Assembly: GCF_003857055.1 (NCBI RefSeq)
Contig: NZ_QGSZ01000273.1
Location: 1 to 44,901 of the forward strand
Direction: 5' to 3'
Origin: Micromonospora inaquosa
GTDB taxonomy: Bacteria > Actinomycetota > Actinomycetes > Mycobacteriales > Micromonosporaceae
Length of the DNA: 44,901 bases
Of the stretch, positions 26,039 through 32,793 are shown piece after piece. Every line of letters begins with the position of its first letter. Positions within the stretch are counted from its first letter, which is position 1. The notes beneath the pieces are model-generated. The model made no database searches. It saw only the letters and a program-made list of their open reading frames with translations, and was not told the origin of the DNA. A program made the translations under genes and the position numbers.

Positions 26039-27277
26039 GTGGTGGATATGGATATTGAGCCGAGCCTCATTCGCGGCATCGGGGCGAACATCGCTGCTCA
26101 CCGACGTGCCGCCGGGGTCACGCAGCAGGAACTCGCGTCACGGATCGGCAAGTCGGTCCAGTGGGTGTCGGCTGTGGAGCAGGGCCGCAGACACGCGGAG
26201 CGGCTTACCGACCTGCTTCGGATCGCGCAGGTCGTGCAGTGCACGATCGAGGACCTGATCGGCCGCTCCGTGGACAACCTCGTTCCCGGACCTCGCCCCG
26301 CGGGCGAGGCGGTAGCCGCCGTCCGAGAAGCGATCATGCGGGCAGCGGCACCCGCCGCCTTCCCCCGAGTTGCCGAGCCCGTGCCAAACATCGGCGAACG
26401 GGTAATCGCGGCGTGGACGATTTGGCACAGCTCGCCGACCGCGCACACCATCCTGGGCGGCGTGCTGCCCGGCCTGATCGTCGACGCTGTCGCCGCCTAC
26501 CGCGCCGCCGAGGACCGCCGCTCGGCCGCCCGCAACCTCGCTGGCACGTACCAGGTCGCCCGGCAGTGGCTACACCACATCCCAGACGGAGACCTCGCCT
26601 GGATCGCCGCCGACCGAGCCATGAACGCCGCACGCGAAGCCGACGATCCCCACTTGATCGCGATCGGGGCGTGGGCGCTGTCGGCGTCCTATCGCCGGGC
26701 CGGGCAACAAGACGAGGCCACCCGCCTGTGCCTCGCCGCCGCCGACGAACTGAGGGCGCACATTGATCAATCTGCGCCCGATCCGAAGCTGCTCGCCGAC
26801 TACGGGATGCTTCACCTAGCCGCGTCCATCAGCGCCGCCCAGTCCGACGACGACGGGCGCGCGTGGGCATTCCACCGAGTCGCCGAGGAAGCCGCCCGCG
26901 CGATCGGCCGTCACTACGATCCATGGACCGCCTTCGGTCCCGCCAACGTCGACATCCATGGCCTGGCCATCAGCGCCGAACTTGGTCGGGCGGATGACGT
27001 CGTCGAGTACTCCGCGCGTCTACACATCGATGACATACCAAGTGTCGAGCGTCGGGCCGCCGCGCTGATCAACACCGCTCGCGGCTTCGTCCGCCGAGGC
27101 GAGGACGAGTCAGCAATCCTCGTTCTGCTCGACGCGGAGAAGATCTCGCAGGAGGAGGTACGGGACTCGACACTGGTGCGCGAACTCCTGCGTGAACTGA
27201 TCTTCCGGGACAGGGCGAGAGCACGGACACATGTGCGCGCACTCGCCCAACGAGTTGGCCTCATCCCAGCGAACTGA
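26039..27277 (+). CDS. XRE regulator with TPR-like C-terminal domain
   Basis: 412 aa from GTG 26039; GTG 26042 and ATG 26048 are also possible. The N-terminal HTH (about 8-68) reads IGANIAAHRRAAGVTQQELA, then SVQWVSAVEQGRRH. The rest is helical with repeated two-helix units (AWIAADRAMNAAREADDPHL, then IGAWALSASYRRAGQQDEA, later AALINTARGFVRRGEDES), typical of TPR-like regulators that sense a peptide or metabolite, as in many actinobacterial secondary-metabolite and ICE regulators. It is divergent from the small-gene/graspetide operon, and its 3' end overlaps the convergent nnr gene by 17 bp. Confidence 0.85.
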   Translation: MVDMDIEPSLIRGIGANIAAHRRAAGVTQQELASRIGKSVQWVSAVEQGRRHAERLTDLLRIAQVVQCTIEDLIGRSVDNLVPGPRPAGEAVAAVREAIMRAAAPAAFPRVAEPVPNIGERVIAAWTIWHSSPTAHTILGGVLPGLIVDAVAAYRAAEDRRSAARNLAGTYQVARQWLHHIPDGDLAWIAADRAMNAAREADDPHLIAIGAWALSASYRRAGQQDEATRLCLAAADELRAHIDQSAPDPKLLADYGMLHLAASISAAQSDDDGRAWAFHRVAEEAARAIGRHYDPWTAFGPANVDIHGLAISAELGRADDVVEYSARLHIDDIPSVERRAAALINTARGFVRRGEDESAILVLLDAEKISQEEVRDSTLVRELLRELIFRDRARARTHVRALAQRVGLIPAN

Positions 27278-28817
27278 AACGATGACCTCGCATCCAGCCA
27301 TCGGTGCCGGACGAGCGGCTCGTCAGGAGGCCAGCGATGACCGCCGGAGTCGCCGCCGCGACGTCGCCCGCAGCGATGGGGCCGCCCGCCGACGCCCGAG
27401 CACCGGCCCGCCCATGGACGAAGGCCGCCATCGCACCAGCATCCATCGCCCCGACCCCTTGTGCCATGAGCGCGCCAGCGATCCCGGCCAGCACGTCGCC
27501 CGTTCCCGCCGTCGCCAACCACGACGGCCCGTCATTCTGACTCGATAGCCAGCCCTCTGGACTGGCAACCAGCGTTGTCGGTCCCTTCAGCAGGACCGTC
27601 GCGTCCACCTGCTTGGCCAGCAGCGTTGCGTAGAAGGCCGGCCGAGCCTCAACCTCGCTGCGCGGGACCGGCGTGCCCAACTGCCCGAGCATCTGCGAGA
27701 CCTCGCCGGCGTGCGGAGTCAGCAGTACGGTGTCCGCCTCGGCGGCTCGAACTCCACCGGACCGCTGCCTGACGCACGCCGCGAGTGCCCCCGCGTCCAC
27801 GACGCATGGAAGGCCAGATGCCAGAGCTTGATCGATCGCCTCGTCCTGGTCGGTGTCCGACTCGACACCCGAGCCCAACAGCCACGCCTGAACGCGGCCC
27901 TTGCCAGGCACCGCCTCCGGCACGGCGCGAAGCACGTGGTCCGTCACCTGGCGCGGGCCGATGAACCTCACGATCCCGACGCCCGCCCGCTGCGCGCCCA
28001 GCACGGCGAGCACGGCCGCGCCGGGGTAGGCGTCCGAGCCCGCCACCACGCCGAGGACACCCCGCGTGTACTTGTGACCGGCGTGGTTCGGCACCGGCCA
28101 CCGCGCCGCCACACCGGCGTCGGTCAACCGGCGCACGTACGGCCGAGACGGCAGACCCTCGTCAATGCCGACCGGCACGTGCACGAGCCGTCCAGCGACG
28201 TGGGCCGCTGGTGGCAGGAGGAGACAAGGCTTCAACGTGCCGAAGGACACGGTCACATCGGCGGCCAGGCAGTCCCCATGGATCTCGCCGGTGTCCGGGT
28301 CAAGACCGCTGGGCATGTCCACTGCGACGACCGTAGCTGCGCGTGGAACCGCCGCTGCCAGTCGCTTCGACACCCCGCTCAGGCCAGGCCGACCACTTAT
28401 GCCAACAATCCCATCGAGCACGAGTTCTGCTCGTTCGAGAAGGCGGCTTACCCGGTCTTCACCTGCGGGTTCCCGTGCATCTATGACTCGGCCGCCAGCA
28501 CCGACGAACGCTCGGAGACCACGCTCATAGGCGTGGCCTCCGACCATTGCGGCGGTGACCTGCGCACCGCCACGCTGAAGACGAGCACCGGCAAGAAGCG
28601 CGTCGCCTCCGTTGTTGCCGCTACCAACCAGCATCACGACACGGCGGCCGTAGACTCCACCGCTGTTCTCCCGCAGTATCCGGGCACACACCGAGTTGAG
28701 TGCCGCAGCGGCCCTGTCCATCAAGCCGCCCTCGGGCAGGCGAGCCAGGACCGGCAGCTCAGCGGCCCGGATGTCGTCAGCGCAAAAAGCCGCCAGAACC
28801 TCGTCCACAGAACGCAT
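27261..28817 (-). CDS. nnr: Bifunctional NAD(P)H-hydrate epimerase / dehydratase
   Basis: 518 aa, the usual length of the fused enzyme. The N-terminal epimerase domain (about 1-220) has VMLVGSGNNGGDALLAGARL and DGIVGISGRPGLSG. The C-terminal ribokinase-like dehydratase has HKYTRGVLGVVAGSDAYPGA, VLLTPHAGEVSQML, KGPTTLVASPEG and the ATP/ADP-site motif TAGTGDVLAGIAGAL. It repairs hydrated NADH/NADPH (NAD(P)HX), a damage product, in the cytosol. Finding it inside a mobile element is unusual. Ribosome-site-like GGAA lies before ATG 28817. It is 33 bp after the HAD gene, likely the same operon. Confidence 0.93.
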   Translation of the reverse strand: MRSVDEVLAAFCADDIRAAELPVLARLPEGGLMDRAAAALNSVCARILRENSGGVYGRRVVMLVGSGNNGGDALLAGARLQRGGAQVTAAMVGGHAYERGLRAFVGAGGRVIDAREPAGEDRVSRLLERAELVLDGIVGISGRPGLSGVSKRLAAAVPRAATVVAVDMPSGLDPDTGEIHGDCLAADVTVSFGTLKPCLLLPPAAHVAGRLVHVPVGIDEGLPSRPYVRRLTDAGVAARWPVPNHAGHKYTRGVLGVVAGSDAYPGAAVLAVLGAQRAGVGIVRFIGPRQVTDHVLRAVPEAVPGKGRVQAWLLGSGVESDTDQDEAIDQALASGLPCVVDAGALAACVRQRSGGVRAAEADTVLLTPHAGEVSQMLGQLGTPVPRSEVEARPAFYATLLAKQVDATVLLKGPTTLVASPEGWLSSQNDGPSWLATAGTGDVLAGIAGALMAQGVGAMDAGAMAAFVHGRAGARASAGGPIAAGDVAAATPAVIAGLLTSRSSGTDGWMRGHRFSSLG

Positions 28818-28850
28818 TACGCAAGGATTCCATACAGCGAGCGAGGCTCA

Positions 28851-29534
28851 TCAATCAGCCAAGCTTGGTGCCGCGAACGCGGGCCGATGTACCGGAGCGG
28901 CACTGATCGGACTGCCAACCGGCCTGTGGAGAACACCGGTCTGCACGTTGTAGGCCGTCATGCCAGCCGAGAGGGCCGCCGTGACTCCCACTTCGGCGTC
29001 TTCGTACACCAAGCAGCGGGCCGGATCGGCACCGAGTCGCTGTGCCACCAGTAGGAAGATGTCCGGCTCAGGTTTACCTCTGCCCTGCGGAACATCGCTC
29101 CACGTCACGACAACATCGAACAGGGCATCAAGACCCGTGGCTTCCAGCCCTGCCCACACGGTATTCGTGGACGCGTTCGAGCCGATGCCAAGCCGCTGAC
29201 CGCGACGCCGCGCAGCACGAGCCACCCGCGCGATCTCCTCGACTACTTTCAGGTCAGGAGCAGCAGCCTGCACGTAAAAGCGACACCTGCCGATGATCTC
29301 GTCAATCGGCTCGGGCAGCGGCCCGAACTCCTGCTCCCACACGATCAGCATGTCCGGCGAGGCAATCGCCTGGCGCGGCCAGTACCAATCCGGGTCGAGC
29401 TTGACCCCCGCATCACCCATCGCACGAGCGAGGGCACCGAAGCAGACGTCGCGGGAGTCGACCAGGGTGCCATCCCAGTCGAAGATCAGGGCCTCGTAGG
29501 TCTTGCCGTCCGGGACGGCAGTGCGCGCGGTCAC
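28851..29534 (-). CDS. HAD-family hydrolase (phosphoglycolate phosphatase-like)
   Basis: 227 aa from GTG 29534; the frame is open further but overlaps a terminator-like repeat. Motif I is LIFDWDGTLVDS (DxDGT), motif II lies in GIGSNAST, motif III Lys in GRGKPEPDIF, and the acidic pair in LVYEDAEVGV. A helical cap lies between, as in the beta-phosphoglucomutase/phosphoglycolate phosphatase group. Small-molecule phosphatase activity is likely, substrate unknown. It probably heads an operon with nnr. The upstream ribosome site is weak, so the mRNA could be leaderless. Confidence 0.85.
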   Translation of the reverse strand: MTARTAVPDGKTYEALIFDWDGTLVDSRDVCFGALARAMGDAGVKLDPDWYWPRQAIASPDMLIVWEQEFGPLPEPIDEIIGRCRFYVQAAAPDLKVVEEIARVARAARRRGQRLGIGSNASTNTVWAGLEATGLDALFDVVVTWSDVPQGRGKPEPDIFLLVAQRLGADPARCLVYEDAEVGVTAALSAGMTAYNVQTGVLHRPVGSPISAAPVHRPAFAAPSLAD

Positions 29535-29579
29535 CAAACCAACGTACCTGGCGACGCAAAGGCTTCCGCGATCATGGAC

Positions 29580-29628
29580 AACGACACCGGGGGTGCCACC
29601 GGATCTCGGTGGCACCCCCGGTGTCGTT
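29580..29628. terminator. 22-bp perfect hairpin near right end of element
   Basis: Arms 29580-29601 and 29607-29628 pair perfectly over 22 bp with a 5-nt GATCT loop. It lies between the remnant gene at 29715 and the HAD start at 29534, so it would stop minus-strand transcription coming from the attR side before the HAD-nnr operon. Confidence 0.75.
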
Positions 29629-29714
29629 GCGTTCCCCTGCGCGATCCTCCGCGTTGGCGGCGGACCGTTGACGGGCCAGTGGGGCCCCTCGCTATCGACG
29701 CCTCACGGCCGACG

Positions 29715-30125
29715 CTACGCCACCACCTCCGACAGCGGTTCCGGCTCTTGCCGACGGGGCCGGACGGACACCGGGCCGATGGTAGTCACGTCGTGCTCTG
29801 CCTTGAGGATCTTGAGTAGGAGTGACGCGCGTGCGTTGGACACGCCGTGCCCGTCGTCGCGCATAGCGTCCGCGAGGTTGTCCCGCGACAGTGACCGGCC
29901 CTTGGTGGCGAGGCTCGCGCGGGCCGCCCGCGCCGCCGGTATCAGGTGCGCCACGGCGCGGATGCCGACCGACCCCGCCGCCCCGGCCGCCCGGGTCGCC
30001 GATCCCGCCCGGAGCAGGCTGGCCCGCGCCGCCCGGGGTGCCCCCGTTTGCCTCGGCGGCCCGGTCGGCCGGGGCGATCGCGGACGACGCCGGGCTACTC
30101 GTCCGCTCACCGGGGAACCGCGTCA
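29715..30125 (-). pseudogene. Truncated DUF2637-type (Spd-like) protein remnant
   Basis: The C-terminal part of the minus frame from GTG 30110 reads LATKGRSLSRDNLADAMRDD, then GHGVSNARASLLLKILKAE. This is like the HTH tail of DUF2637/SpdB-type transfer proteins of actinobacterial elements. The preceding stretch makes better sense in another frame (ATG 30125: MTRFPGERTSSPASSAIA, APADRAAEANGGTP), so a frameshift and loss of the N-terminal membrane domain are likely. It ends about 70 bp from attR. Confidence 0.5.
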
Positions 30126-30172
30126 TCGCGACTCCGGTCGGTGGACATGACGTCAAGATGCATCCGGGCGAC

Positions 30173-30209
30173 CGGTTCTTGGTTCACCAGTTTTCCCCTC
30201 CGGCACCCG
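30173..30209. other. attR: right boundary of the integrated element
   Basis: On the minus strand the VOC frame reads RVPEGK and then changes to unrelated residues (TGEPRTGR). Codon-by-codon comparison with attL (10559-10576) gives the shared GG-TGCC-GAG-AA. CGGTTCTT at 30173-30180 is the inverted copy of AAGAACCG at 10586-10593. Confidence 0.75.
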
Positions 30210-30458
30210 CTGGAAGAACAGCCGTGGCCGCGTCCCCTCGGGGTCGACCACCGCCGACGCGTCGTTGCGATTTTCCGGTGGCACACCCATCGCCTCCAGC
30301 GCCTGGTCCCAGGACTCGAAGTCTCCGGGCGGGGCCTGCACCTGGTAGCCGAGCGCCTCGGCCCAGAACGCGGCCAACCGGGCCGGGTCGGCGCAGTCGA
30401 ACGTGATCTGGACGTCGCGGGTCACGGCGGATCCCTGTTTCCTGATCTGGTCGGTCAT
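30195..30458 (-). pseudogene. VOC/glyoxalase-family gene, N-terminal half (interrupted)
   Basis: From ATG 30458, or GTG 30425 which matches the usual family start (TRDVQITFDCADPARLAAFW), the frame encodes the first VOC half: AEALGYQVQAPPGDFESW and VVDPEGTRPRLFFQRVPEGK. Then it enters element DNA and would end after 13 foreign residues. The C-terminal half is at 10355-10561. The gene is divergent from the WYL regulator and shares a promoter region with a palindrome, so it was probably that regulator's target. Confidence 0.9.
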
Positions 30459-30474
30459 GGTCCCACCCTCTCCC

Positions 30475-30503
30475 GGATAGCGGACAGAGCTGTTCCGCTA
30501 TCC
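30475..30503. promoter_or_regulatory. Perfect palindrome between WYL regulator and VOC gene
   Basis: GGATAGCGGA (30475-30484) and TCCGCTATCC (30494-30503) are perfect 10-bp arms with 9 bp between, one helical turn plus. It lies between divergent starts (30458 and 30520), so a dimeric regulator could control both. The WYL protein next to it is the obvious candidate. Confidence 0.7.
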
Positions 30504-30519
30504 GTGCAACGATCGACGA

Positions 30520-31497
30520 GTGACCGTCGAGGCGACCACCGAGCGGGTGCTGCGGCTGCTGGCGCTGCTGCAACGACGACTGTCCTGGACGGCCACCGAG
30601 CTCGCCGTCGAGCTGGGCGTCACCGACCGTTGCGTACGCCGTGACGTGCAGCGCCTGCGGACACTCGGCTACCCGGTGCGCGCGGTGTCGGGCGTCGGCG
30701 GCGGCTATCAACTCGGTGCGGGCACCCGACTGCCGCCGTTGCTGCTCGACGACGAGGAGGCGGTCGCCACCGCGGTGTCACTGCGGCTCGCCTCCGGGGG
30801 CACTGTCGCCGGGGCGAGCGAGGCGGCGCTGCGGGCGCTCGCGAAGCTCGACCAGGTGATGCCGTCGCGGCTCCGCGCCGAGGTGCGGGCGGTGCACGGC
30901 GCCACCGACACCCTCATCGGCCCGGTGGCCGAGATCGACGCGGAGCTGCTGGTGACACTGGCCCGCGCCTGTCGGGACCGGGTGCGCGTTCGATTCGACT
31001 ACCCCGGTCGGGACGCTGGCGAGCAGGAACGCACGGTCGAGCCGGTTCGGATGGTCACGACCGGCCGCCGCTGGTATCTGATGGGCTGGGACGTCGACCG
31101 CGACGACTGGCGGACGTTCCGGTTGGACCGGATGCGGTCGGCGGCGGCCACGACCTGGCGTTTCCCGGCACGCGAGCACCCGGATCCGGTCGCCTTCGTG
31201 CAGCGGGCGGTGACCGGGGCGCCGTACCGGTATCTCGCCCGAATGCGCGTGCACGCCCCGGCCGACCAGTTACGTGAGGTGGTCCCGCCCCAGGTGGGAC
31301 GGGTCGAAGCCGACCGCGACGGGTGGTCCGTGCTGGTCCTCGGCGGCGACAGCCTGGACTGGCTCGCCGCGCACCTCGCCCGCCTGACCTATGAGGTCGA
31401 GGTGCTGGAGCCTCCCGAGCTGCGCGAGGCCGCAGGCCGGCTCGCCCGTCGCCTCGCGGTGCTGGCCGGTGCGACGTCGGAGCCCGGCGCGCGGTGA
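30520..31497 (+). CDS. HTH-WYL domain transcriptional regulator (YafY-like)
   Basis: 325 aa from GTG 30520. The N-terminal winged helix (about 5-60) reads VLRLLALLQRRLSWTATELA, then DRCVRRDVQRLRTLGYPV and GYQLGAGTRLPPLLLDDEEA. The WYL domain (about 140-215) has VRFDYPGRDAGEQERTVEPV, then GRRWYLMGWDVDRDDWRTFR. A C-terminal extension follows. WYL domains bind ligands or nucleic acid. The gene is divergent from the interrupted VOC gene across a perfect palindrome. Its 3' end overlaps the convergent GNAT gene by 109 bp. Confidence 0.9.
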   Translation: MTVEATTERVLRLLALLQRRLSWTATELAVELGVTDRCVRRDVQRLRTLGYPVRAVSGVGGGYQLGAGTRLPPLLLDDEEAVATAVSLRLASGGTVAGASEAALRALAKLDQVMPSRLRAEVRAVHGATDTLIGPVAEIDAELLVTLARACRDRVRVRFDYPGRDAGEQERTVEPVRMVTTGRRWYLMGWDVDRDDWRTFRLDRMRSAAATTWRFPAREHPDPVAFVQRAVTGAPYRYLARMRVHAPADQLREVVPPQVGRVEADRDGWSVLVLGGDSLDWLAAHLARLTYEVEVLEPPELREAAGRLARRLAVLAGATSEPGAR

Positions 31498-31985
31498 CGC
31501 AGCGTGTAACGGCGCAGCGACACCGGGCCGCCGTCAGGAGCGGTCCATGGTGCCGTGCTGGTGCCGACACACCGCCATCCCGCGCGCTCGTACAGTGCCG
31601 CGGCCGCGGTGTCACCGGCGGCCACCTCCAGCACCAGGTCCGTTGCGCGTTTGTCCGCCCACTGGCGGGCCCGGTCCAGCAGTGCGCTGCCCAGCGCCAA
31701 CCCCCGGGCCTTCGGCACCACGAAGAGACGAGCCACCTCGGCCGTCGGCTGGGCCAGCGGCCCGCTCGCCGGGTTGGGCAGCCGATGCACAGCGATGTGT
31801 CCCACCACGGCAGCATCATCGTCGACGGCGACCCAGGCCCGCGCCGGGTGCGGCTCGCGGAGCCAGCGGTGCGGGTCGGCGGGCCAGTTCAGCGGGTACC
31901 TGTCGACCCGGTGAACCTCGGCGAGCGCCGCGACGCAGCCGTCCACGTCGGAGGCGCGCCGCCGGCGGATGCGCGGTGGGTTCAC
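31389..31985 (-). CDS. GNAT family N-acetyltransferase
   Basis: 198 aa from GTG 31985. Acetyl-CoA-binding features: AWVAVDDDAAVVGHIAVHRL, then EVARLFVVPKARGLALGSALL (the Q/RxxGxG/A-type loop in RGLALGSAL), and AALYERAGWRCVG. The domain ends near YTLRHRA. About 33 further residues are Ser/Arg-rich and lie antisense to the end of the WYL gene; they may be translated but look non-functional. The start overlaps the stop of the second GNAT gene (GTGA). The substrate is unknown. Confidence 0.85.
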   Translation of the reverse strand: MNPPRIRRRRASDVDGCVAALAEVHRVDRYPLNWPADPHRWLREPHPARAWVAVDDDAAVVGHIAVHRLPNPASGPLAQPTAEVARLFVVPKARGLALGSALLDRARQWADKRATDLVLEVAAGDTAAAALYERAGWRCVGTSTAPWTAPDGGPVSLRRYTLRHRAPGSDVAPASTARRRASRPAASRSSGGSSTSTS

Positions 31986-32506
31986 AGGTCGTCAAACGGG
32001 CTGGCGTAGCGGAACTCGCCCCGGATCGACTCGTTCCACGCGTGCATCGGCCGAGCCATGAAGTACTGCGGCCCCCACGGCTGCGGCGGGGTGACGCCCA
32101 ACTCGACGGCGGGCCGGAACCCGAAACGCGGGTAGTAGTCGGGGTGACCGAGCAGCACCACCAGCGGCTCGTCGCGCGCGTCGGCCGCGCCGAGCACCGC
32201 GTGCATCAACGCGCTGCCGACCCCGCGCCGCTGCCACCCGGGCAGCACGCCCAGCGGCCCCAGGCCCAACGCCACCGCCGCACCGCCCACCAGGCCGCGG
32301 GTGGCCACCACGTGACCGACCACCTGGCCGTCCGAATCGGCCGCCACCAGGGAGTACGCGGGCAGCCAGCCCGGGTCGACGCGGAGCGCGTCGACGAGCG
32401 TCGCCTCGACCGGCACGCCATCGCTGCCCTCGGCCTTCGCGAAGGCGGCGGAGTGCACCGCCCGGATGGCGTCGACGTCGGCGGGCGTCTCGCGTCTGAT
32501 CAGCAC
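31982..32506 (-). CDS. GNAT family N-acetyltransferase (N-acetyltransferase YhbS-like)
   Basis: 174 aa from GTG 32506; the frame is open upstream, but only this part is family-like. IRRETPADVDAIRAVHSAAF, then VGHVVATRGLVGG, LGLGPLGVLPGWQRRGVGSA (acetyl-CoA loop QRRGVGSAL) and VVLLGHPDYYPRFGFRPAVE, a hallmark of YhbS-type members. It ends with YFMARPMHAWNESIRGEF. It is coupled to the other GNAT gene by a 4-nt overlap. The substrate is not predictable. Confidence 0.88.
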   Translation of the reverse strand: MLIRRETPADVDAIRAVHSAAFAKAEGSDGVPVEATLVDALRVDPGWLPAYSLVAADSDGQVVGHVVATRGLVGGAAVALGLGPLGVLPGWQRRGVGSALMHAVLGAADARDEPLVVLLGHPDYYPRFGFRPAVELGVTPPQPWGPQYFMARPMHAWNESIRGEFRYASPFDDL

Positions 32507-32651
32507 CGCGCCACCATAGACGCGGTGAGTCGCCGGCTCCACGCGTTTATCGCAGGCACCGATCTGCCGGCGGTCGTCGTGCCTGGCGGTCGTGGTGGGT
32601 GGCGGTCGTGGTGGCCGGCGGGCGGCACTTCGCGGACATGGCGGGGAAACG

Positions 32652-32728
32652 CTTGATGTCTGTGAGTCATCAAGATGCCGCCCAGTCATCAAGCTCACCG
32701 CGATCCGCGATCCGCGATCCGCGATCCG
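32652..32728. repeat. Short tandem and dispersed repeats in 287-bp gap
   Basis: CGATCCG occurs four times in tandem at 32701-32728. Just before it, AGTCATCAAG occurs twice (32665-32674 and 32684-32693), and CTTGATG (32652-32658) forms an inverted pair with CATCAAG (32668-32674). This lies between the GNAT start and the end of the glutamate synthase-like gene. No gene is visible here. Confidence 0.7.
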
Positions 32729-32793
32729 CCACTCCGGGCCTGGTACTTCTCTGGTCCGCGCGTGCGGGCCTCGCCGGCCCTCCGGGCGTGATC

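Larger units (their letters stand above)
10562..30194. mobile_element. 19.6-kb integrative element in a VOC gene
   Basis: The two halves of one VOC gene flank exactly 19,633 bp. Inside are a large serine integrase next to attL, a replication-relaxation protein, IS30 and IS5 remnants, a truncated DUF2637-type tail at attR and accessory cargo (graspetide locus, sugar/stress cassette, NAD(P)HX repair). No relaxase, FtsK/TraB or type IV secretion gene was found. It therefore looks like a decayed actinobacterial ICE or an element that depends on a helper for transfer. The boundaries are certain to within about 15 bp. Confidence 0.88.

Noticed and set aside
27711..29054. 447-aa plus-strand frame
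   Set aside because: Antisense to the nnr and HAD genes; no recognisable motifs.
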